Assembly: GCA_021821605.1 (NCBI GenBank)
Contig: JAKACG010000005.1
Span: 1-19,571 of the forward strand
Length of the DNA: 19,571 bases
Direction: 5' to 3'
Source of the DNA: Microcaldota archaeon
Lineage (GTDB): Archaea > Micrarchaeota > Micrarchaeia > Micrarchaeales > CABMGC01
Each line of letters begins with the position of its first letter. Positions within the stretch are counted from its first letter, which is position 1. A program made the translations under genes and the position numbers. The notes under the pieces were generated by a model, which was not told the DNA's origin, searched no databases, and saw only the letters and a list, made by a program, of their open reading frames with translations. Shown here piece after piece: positions 13,358 to 19,571 of this stretch.

Positions 13358-14698
13358 ATGGATAACAAAATTCCTTCTAAGGAAGAGATAAACAAATCTT
13401 TTAAATATCTTTTAATTTCAAGAATACTTCGTAGCATAGCTCTTAGCTTTGCAACACTTGCTGTACCTATTTATTTAATATTCATATTCAATCAAAATCT
13501 ATTTTCTGTAGGAATAATCTACCTGATAATTCTTGGTTTTAACTCTTTTTTTTCACTCTTTACCGGTGTCATAAGCGATAAAATAGGTTATAAAAACGGA
13601 TTACTTTTTTCAGAGCTTTTCCCTCTCATAGGTATGTTCGGTTTTATACTTTCGACATTCATACCGATAAATATAACTCTTTTCATTTTCTTTGCAATGC
13701 TTACTGGAATATCTGGAGTTGGTGGAATACGTGGCGCATTTTCAGCACCTCAGATGGCATTAATAGCAAACAATTGGAAAAAAAATAACGAGAGAATCAA
13801 GCGCTTAGGTATTATAATTTTCATAGGTTCTGTCGCTGCAATAATAGGAAGTTTTATAATAATTTTACAAGGATTGTTATCCTCCTTTTTACTTTCTAAT
13901 GGAGTAGTATCACAGGCTCAGGCAACACTACTTTCATTCAGGTATTTTTTTATATTGACTGATTTGATGATTATAATTTCATTTTTCAGTATTATTTTTA
14001 TAAAAGAGGCAAAGCATAATAAAACCAAAAATAAATTCCTTAAAAAACAATCCTCTCCACATGTACTTAAGGTTATGGCATCCCAGATTTTTTCAGGTTT
14101 GGGAGTAGGTCTTACCTTTCCTATACTTCCAGTTCTTATAGTTGAAGCATACTCATTGAATGCTGCGCAAAGCTCTCAGGTAATAGGATATATCTTCGGA
14201 CTTGGTTACGTATCTACCGCGCTAGCATCTTTTTATATCTCTCGTAAAATACTAAAATTAAAAATAAATACTGTATTTTATGCATCTATGACAAGAGTTC
14301 TTCAGGGTATTCTTGTGCTATTGATTGGTATTACTTTGGTATTTACCGGAAATCAGACCTTCAATTTTATTGGCATATTCTTAATTTTAATATTTATTGT
14401 ATCTTATAATGCACTTTTAGGATTGGGTGGTCCTATACGACAAACATCCAACGTTTCAGGCGTAGCTAAAGGAGATTACGGTGCTGCGGTAGGTATGATG
14501 TCTCTTTCAGCTCAACTTCCACAAGCTAGCGTTGGACTTTCCGGAGCGCTTTCAAGTATAATTGCCTCTTTTATTTCATTGCCATTATTTTTTGGAGGTT
14601 TCCTAATCTCTATCAGTGGAGCGGTATATTGGAAGCTTCTAAAGGACTCAAAAAACAGCAAAACAATAAAAAACTCAAAAATCTCAAATAAGCAATAA
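13358..14698 (+). CDS. Major facilitator superfamily transporter
   Basis: The 446-residue protein is very hydrophobic, with about 12 membrane spans in two halves joined by a basic loop (KEAKHNKTKNKFLKKQ, about 215-230). The loop after the second span carries GVISDKIGYKNG (about 70-81), the MFS signature G-x-x-x-D-(R/K)-x-G-(R/Y)-(R/K). Gly-rich helices (SGVGGIRGAFSAP; LLGLGGPIRQT) fit this fold. It would move a small solute or drug across the membrane by symport or antiport; the substrate is not predictable. The tail is a short Lys/Asn/Ser cytoplasmic stretch. The palindromic operator at its promoter suggests induction by a ligand, as for many efflux pumps, but no regulator gene is adjacent. 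Confidence 0.88.
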   Translation: MDNKIPSKEEINKSFKYLLISRILRSIALSFATLAVPIYLIFIFNQNLFSVGIIYLIILGFNSFFSLFTGVISDKIGYKNGLLFSELFPLIGMFGFILSTFIPINITLFIFFAMLTGISGVGGIRGAFSAPQMALIANNWKKNNERIKRLGIIIFIGSVAAIIGSFIIILQGLLSSFLLSNGVVSQAQATLLSFRYFFILTDLMIIISFFSIIFIKEAKHNKTKNKFLKKQSSPHVLKVMASQIFSGLGVGLTFPILPVLIVEAYSLNAAQSSQVIGYIFGLGYVSTALASFYISRKILKLKINTVFYASMTRVLQGILVLLIGITLVFTGNQTFNFIGIFLILIFIVSYNALLGLGGPIRQTSNVSGVAKGDYGAAVGMMSLSAQLPQASVGLSGALSSIIASFISLPLFFGGFLISISGAVYWKLLKDSKNSKTIKNSKISNKQ

Positions 14699-14756
14699 CA
14701 AAATAAAAAAACAAAACGTTTATTATTAATGTGCTTTTAGATATATTGTGAGTTCA

Positions 14757-16874
14757 ATGAAGGGAGTGCTTTTTACTACAGATGCGATTTTCTCGCTTCT
14801 TATAGTCGCTTTTGCAATAACATTATTAACATACTTCGAGTTTACTCCAAACAGTGTAGGTCTTTTAAGTTCATCAAAGATACAGGCGACCATGACCCTT
14901 TTAACCACAACTCACATTAAAAATATGCTTAATGCTGGCAGCTTAGCTCAAAAGCTGTTTTATACTAGGGCTAATTATTCATGGCAACAATACGGTTCAG
15001 ACTCCTCAAGAAATCCAGTACTATCTTCGGGTCCTATGTATCCATTCTTACTTTATTCATATTATGTTCCAAACGGTATATCCTCTCCTCTTGTAAGTGA
15101 TTATGGAAACTTATACTTTGGCTCTGGAGATCAAATATACTCGATAAATCTTACTAAAGGGAGTACCTCATTGATAAAAACACCTTTTGTAACAACCAAT
15201 GCAGAATTATATCCAAATGGCTTTGGTACTTATTCTGGAATGCTTTATTATACTAACGGAACTGAACTTCATAGCATTTATCCAAGTAATGGTAGTTATT
15301 ACTGGAACTTTTCTCTACCTAATACTTATCTTTTTACCTCACAGCCACTTTTCTACAATGGAAAGATATTTATCGGAGCCTCCTCTGGAACTGCCTCTGA
15401 AGTTTATGCTATAAATGCAAGCGACGGAGCCTTTTCGTGGAATGCTATAACCTCATTTATTCCAAAGGGGCTAACAACGATAAATGGTTCCATACTTGTA
15501 AATGATTTAAGCGGGAACTTAATACTTATAGGAGGCAATGGCACTATATTGTGGTCAACTCCAGGTTCACAACCTACTACAAATCTCTCTGTTTCTGATG
15601 GTATTGCTTTCTTAGGTAGCAACTATCAAGCATGCGGTTTAAATATAGATGGCACAAATAGTTTTTGTGGAACATTGGCTTTTCCAACAACCTCCGTTTT
15701 AGGAGTAAACAATTACTCTTTATTATTTGAAACTACAAATCATATAGGTGAGGTTGTAAGCCCTGGAATAAGAACTTGGGCATATACAAATTCAAAGTAT
15801 GGTAATACTGTTGGGTATCCAATATTATCAAACAAAACTATGTACTCCTTATGGAGTAATGGTTTTATACTGGCAAGTAATATTTCAAAAGTTGGAACCG
15901 TTGTTTGGGCAACACAATTACCCTCAACTCCAATAGAAAATATGATTTTATCTGGCGGTGTTCTTTCAGTAGCTTCTGGAAATTATATATACTCTTTTGG
16001 AAATTGCTACTCTAATTTATCTTCAAGCATAGCTTATGCAATTACATATCTTTATTCTAAAGGTTTTGGCAGCTGTGCTACATATCTAGAAAATTTGGTA
16101 AATCCTTCTTATAACTATAGCATACAGATAAATGGTATTTATGCTCCTTCAAATACATTATACAACTTTAATGGTAATTCTTATGTTTACCTAAATTATT
16201 CTTTTAACTCTGGAACCAATATTTATCTGGGAAGTAGCGGAAGTGGTGTCTCCTTAGGTAGCTCATTTACTCCAAAACAATGGTATTTTGTAGGTATAAC
16301 TAACAATCAAAGTTCAAATACATTGACCGCATATGTCAATAACAAGGCAGTTTACTCTTCATCTGCAATAGGTACTCAAAGCTACTCTATTTTTGAATGG
16401 ATATACCCTTCAACTGCTATAACTACATCAGAGTACTTAAATGGAGTATCAATAAACTCAGGAAGTACAAATCTAATGTATCTTGGGTGCGAAACAATTT
16501 CTCCATGCACAGATGGATTTAATGGCATAATAACAAACCTTCAAATATACTCTATGGCATTAACTCCAGGCAGCATCTCTACAATTTATGATGGTGGAAT
16601 AGCAGCTGCTCCGATATCAACTTCAAATGTTGCTGCGTGGCTTCCTTTAGAAGGAGATACAAATGATTACAGTAACATGGGCAATACTGGTTATCCTTTT
16701 AACTTAAATACTGTGTCTATGCAATATTATCCTTCTGGGATTACGGGTTCTTCAGAGGTATCACAGGAATCTGTATTAGTTCCTTTATCGGAGTCGCAAT
16801 CAATGGCGTCACAGCCGTTAAACAAGTCCACACAGCCAAGAATTTATACATTAGGTGTTTATACATGGAAATAA
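14757..16874 (+). CDS. Pilin-signal surface protein with beta-propeller and LamG-like domains
   Basis: ATG 14757 (GTG 14748 would add three residues) gives 705 residues starting MKGVLFTTDAIFSLLIVAFA: Lys-Gly followed by a hydrophobic stretch, the pattern cut by class III prepilin peptidase (PibD-like). Residues about 90-410 are repeated PQQ/propeller-like blades (LYFGSGDQIYSINLTKGS; VYAINASDGAFSW; ASGNYIYSFGN). Residues about 440-630 resemble a concanavalin/LamG fold ending GIITNLQIYSMALTPGSIST. WLPLEGDTNDYSN then looks like the beginning of another such repeat, cut short. Many N-glycosylation sequons are present. It should lie outside the cell, attached by its N-terminal helix; sugar or surface binding is inferred. 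Its end overlaps the next gene by 10 bases, so both are one operon. Confidence 0.8.
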   Translation: MKGVLFTTDAIFSLLIVAFAITLLTYFEFTPNSVGLLSSSKIQATMTLLTTTHIKNMLNAGSLAQKLFYTRANYSWQQYGSDSSRNPVLSSGPMYPFLLYSYYVPNGISSPLVSDYGNLYFGSGDQIYSINLTKGSTSLIKTPFVTTNAELYPNGFGTYSGMLYYTNGTELHSIYPSNGSYYWNFSLPNTYLFTSQPLFYNGKIFIGASSGTASEVYAINASDGAFSWNAITSFIPKGLTTINGSILVNDLSGNLILIGGNGTILWSTPGSQPTTNLSVSDGIAFLGSNYQACGLNIDGTNSFCGTLAFPTTSVLGVNNYSLLFETTNHIGEVVSPGIRTWAYTNSKYGNTVGYPILSNKTMYSLWSNGFILASNISKVGTVVWATQLPSTPIENMILSGGVLSVASGNYIYSFGNCYSNLSSSIAYAITYLYSKGFGSCATYLENLVNPSYNYSIQINGIYAPSNTLYNFNGNSYVYLNYSFNSGTNIYLGSSGSGVSLGSSFTPKQWYFVGITNNQSSNTLTAYVNNKAVYSSSAIGTQSYSIFEWIYPSTAITTSEYLNGVSINSGSTNLMYLGCETISPCTDGFNGIITNLQIYSMALTPGSISTIYDGGIAAAPISTSNVAAWLPLEGDTNDYSNMGNTGYPFNLNTVSMQYYPSGITGSSEVSQESVLVPLSESQSMASQPLNKSTQPRIYTLGVYTWK

Positions 16875-19571
16875 AAATAATAAAGGATAAGCTTCTAAAG
16901 ACAAGCATGAAAGGTCAGCTATTCACTCTTACGACACTTATACTCTTCATATTAATGCTTTCTGTTCTTTTTTCTTTTGTTATAATTAATACACAGTATT
17001 ATTCACAGCAACAGAGCATAGCTTTATCCTCTGGAGCTATAAATCTTGTTCTGCCTTTGAATGCAAGCTCTACTGTTTTTGGATCAACAGCAGAAAGGCA
17101 GGCATTATCTGTTCTAGCCTTTTATGAGTATAACTCCAGCCTAAGGCATGGGAATTTTATCTCAAATCAAACCTTGTATCTCTCTTATCTATTAAAAAAT
17201 GCAACATTGCCTAATGTACAGAAAGGCACTACTGCAGCATCGTACTTAAAAGTAGCAATGGGGAATCTTACCTTCTATGATTATAATCAAACACTGATGA
17301 AATTATACTCGCAGTTAGGCCTTCAATCAATAAATGAAACTAACATAGCTATCTCACAGAGCAGTCCCTATACACTAACACTTAGCTACATTGAAAACGT
17401 AGTAATAAATCAAACCGGAGATATCTCAAGATACTCCTTTCCAATCACTGCCACTATAAATCTTACTGGAATGCCAGATCTTTTATTGGCACAACAAGGT
17501 ATTATAAGATATATACATCCAGGAAATATACAAAACTTAACCTCTATAATAACTGGTGGTCCTGCAATTTCTGGTTCTTTGACAGGAATAGCGTATGACA
17601 CAATACTTTATGATGTTAATCCTACTTGTCCAACGTATACTTTATCTCAAGAATCTAGCATTATTTTAGTTACAAACACACTTTCAAACAGCGAGTACTG
17701 TACAAATGACTTTGCTGGATTCGTTTTGAACATAACTGGATTTACTTCCACAGGTCCATATCTTATTTATTCACAAAACACTATACTTTCTAGAACTTTC
17801 AAGACCGGTCAAAATATACTTATATACGGCCCTTCATTAGAAGCGTTTAATATACAAAATTTAATCTCTGCAGTATCAAATCATTACTACTTTACCTCTC
17901 CTTTTACTCCTTCATATATTGAAAGAAGCATAAATAATCTTTCAAGTTCCACTTCTGGAATCTTTACCTTTTCTGGTTTTAATCGTCTTGCCGGTTCATT
18001 CAATGGCCATAATAGTTATATCTCCATAACGCCATCCTCAAATCTTCAGGTGCCGATAAGCAGCAATGGACTTAGTATAAATACATGGATTCTACCATCA
18101 AATACCGAAGCTTCAGGGACAGGAATACTCTCAACAACACCTGGGTGTGGTTATAGCATATTTTTATCAAATTCTAATACACTTTCAGGAAGTGATGATT
18201 GTGGTGATACATACTCTGGAAATTATAACTTTGTACCTGGGGTTTGGTATGATCTTTCATTAATTGTTTCTAACGGCGCTCCTTCAAATATTAAGTTGTA
18301 TGTTAATGGAAATCAGATACTTTCTACAACCGGTACATGGGGAACAGGTACCTCTTGGAGCAACTTGTTTATAGGTTCAAATCCATCATCTGGATTCTTT
18401 AATGGCAGTATATCAAACGTACAAATTTACAACAGTAGTTTATCTCAAAACTCAATAAAGCAATTATTTCAAAGAGGAATTTCTGGTATACCAATATCAA
18501 ACAATGGGCTTGTAGGCTGGTTTACACTTAATGGAAATCAAAAAGATCTAAGCGGTCAAAACAACAACGCTTTTGGAAGTAATGTTCTATATACCTCAAA
18601 TCTAAACGGTGTGCCTTCTGTAAATGTCTCAATGTTTAATGGGGCAAGTTCATTTATTCAAATACCTTCGACAGTTTTTAATTTCATAACCAGTGGAACA
18701 ACTACCACGTATTCCGAATCATTTTCAGTATGGTTCAAAACAACATCAGATGGGGTAATATTGGGGCAGGAATCTTCTCCTCCTGTTTTGCAACCAACTG
18801 GTTATGTACCATCGATTTATGTAGACACAAACGGAGATATTCGTGCATCACTTTTCTGGCACGGCTCCACAGCAGATCAAATAGTAACAACAACACCATA
18901 TAACAACGGAAAATGGCACTTTCTTGTAGATACTTATAACAACGGTCAGGAAACATTATATATAGATGGAAAACAAGTAGGCACACAGTCTCAATCTGAG
19001 GTTTCATATTCCTCAACCTACTATTATCAATTAGGTACTGGATATACTAGTGTCTGGCCAGACTCTAACGGAGCATGGTTTTATTTTAACGGAGAGCTTG
19101 CAGACGCGCAGGCACGCAGTTCAGCTCTTTCAGAGCAGCAAATACTTTCTATGTACGCTTCTGGAATAACTGGAGCTCCCCCTGCACCATACAATTCTAC
19201 GCTTGGCTGGTGGCCATTAAATGGCAATATAAATAATTATGGCTATGGCATTAACTCTGGAGTAAGCTATCCTAACAATATACTTTATGGTTCATTCAAC
19301 GGTTCGGCCAGAGACTCTGCTTTAGGTACTTATTCATCTTCGCTAGAAAAAATACCTGGAATACTCTCATGCACCAATATTTTTGGTTGTTATAACTCAA
19401 ACTCTAGTGGTATTTATTTGGGTAATGCTCCCTTAGAGATAGGCGGCAAACTTCAAACGGCTCAGTTCAACTCAAACTCATTTATAACTGCAAACATTCC
19501 TCTTTCAGGCAACTTCGGAGTATCATTTTGGCTAAGGCTCAACGCAAGTTCTTTTGGGACTACTCAGTCTC
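16865..19571 (+). CDS. Pilin-signal surface protein with repeated LamG-like domains, 3' end outside the window
   Basis: The ATG at 16865 is preceded by AGGTG (16853-16857, 7-base spacing) and overlaps the preceding stop; the frame stays open to the window end (over 900 residues). The N-terminus has MKGQLFTLTTLILFILML after 14 residues, a class III signal-like Lys-Gly-Gln site plus hydrophobic helix. Residues about 40-350 are unrecognised, Asn-rich and sequon-rich. At least three LamG/concanavalin-like units follow, each pairing a FNG(A/H)xS(Y/F)I entry with a final (N/D)xQ(I/A)...SLSxxxI helix and a linker such as GLVGWFTLNGN or LGWWPLNGN. LamG domains usually bind sugars or extracellular partners. 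With the preceding gene it forms a surface-adhesin operon, possibly part of a pilus-like or host-contact structure; that role is inference. Confidence 0.82.
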   Translation, partial: MEIKIIKDKLLKTSMKGQLFTLTTLILFILMLSVLFSFVIINTQYYSQQQSIALSSGAINLVLPLNASSTVFGSTAERQALSVLAFYEYNSSLRHGNFISNQTLYLSYLLKNATLPNVQKGTTAASYLKVAMGNLTFYDYNQTLMKLYSQLGLQSINETNIAISQSSPYTLTLSYIENVVINQTGDISRYSFPITATINLTGMPDLLLAQQGIIRYIHPGNIQNLTSIITGGPAISGSLTGIAYDTILYDVNPTCPTYTLSQESSIILVTNTLSNSEYCTNDFAGFVLNITGFTSTGPYLIYSQNTILSRTFKTGQNILIYGPSLEAFNIQNLISAVSNHYYFTSPFTPSYIERSINNLSSSTSGIFTFSGFNRLAGSFNGHNSYISITPSSNLQVPISSNGLSINTWILPSNTEASGTGILSTTPGCGYSIFLSNSNTLSGSDDCGDTYSGNYNFVPGVWYDLSLIVSNGAPSNIKLYVNGNQILSTTGTWGTGTSWSNLFIGSNPSSGFFNGSISNVQIYNSSLSQNSIKQLFQRGISGIPISNNGLVGWFTLNGNQKDLSGQNNNAFGSNVLYTSNLNGVPSVNVSMFNGASSFIQIPSTVFNFITSGTTTTYSESFSVWFKTTSDGVILGQESSPPVLQPTGYVPSIYVDTNGDIRASLFWHGSTADQIVTTTPYNNGKWHFLVDTYNNGQETLYIDGKQVGTQSQSEVSYSSTYYYQLGTGYTSVWPDSNGAWFYFNGELADAQARSSALSEQQILSMYASGITGAPPAPYNSTLGWWPLNGNINNYGYGINSGVSYPNNILYGSFNGSARDSALGTYSSSLEKIPGILSCTNIFGCYNSNSSGIYLGNAPLEIGGKLQTAQFNSNSFITANIPLSGNFGVSFWLRLNASSFGTTQS

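Noticed and set aside
1..19571. CRISPR arrays
   Set aside because: No regularly spaced repeats of CRISPR length and spacing were seen; the direct repeats present are att copies, short promoter repeats or protein-coding repeats.

Overview
The window looks archaeal and AT-rich. Supporting signs are a tRNA-Ala gene with a short intron at the canonical 37/38 position and no encoded CCA, TATA-type promoters with leaderless or AGGTG-led starts, a divergent VapBC pair, and very large Ser/Thr/Asn/Tyr-rich secreted proteins whose N-termini resemble class III (pilin-type) signals. A small DPANN-type archaeon (Micrarchaeota/Parvarchaeota-like) fits best. That is an inference from style and gene content, not a marker-gene assignment.

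Layout. Positions 1-3426 are the C-terminal part of a giant membrane-anchored surface protein. Facing it is a tiny, extremely acidic repeat protein (3463-3591, minus). The intron-containing tRNA-Ala(UGC) follows at 3757-3865. Its 3' end is the attachment site of an integrated element. A perfect 21-bp copy of the tRNA 3' end recurs at 10643-10663, and a shorter copy, with 45 bp shared with the second site, recurs at 11548-11592. This gives two islands in tandem. Island A (about 6.8 kb) carries a tyrosine integrase broken by an in-frame TAG, a 440-bp GC-richer non-coding stretch, and a tight four-gene operon. Island B (about 0.9 kb) carries only a VapBC toxin-antitoxin pair.

The island A operon is the most interesting part. 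In order it holds an unrecognised 373-residue protein, a 335-residue protein with a probable PD-(D/E)XK nuclease core, a single-chain type IIG restriction-modification enzyme (nuclease, N6-adenine methylase and target recognition), and a 149-residue stand-alone PD-(D/E)XK nuclease. Genes overlap or nearly abut, and a TATA box precedes the first gene. I read it as a candidate defence cassette: a modification-capable restriction enzyme with two accessory nucleases and one unknown partner. The VapBC pair next door may help hold the array in the chromosome.

After the islands comes the host backbone: about 300 bp of non-coding DNA with inverted repeats and a 20-codon ORF, a small P-loop kinase-like protein (11898-12428), a convergent inositol-monophosphatase-family phosphatase (12431-13246, minus), and a divergent MFS transporter (13358-14698) with a near-perfect 22-bp palindrome at its promoter. 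Last are two overlapping genes for pilin-signal surface proteins with beta-propeller and LamG-like domains (14757-16874 and 16865 to beyond the window end). Surface-protein genes therefore lie on both sides of the integration hot spot.
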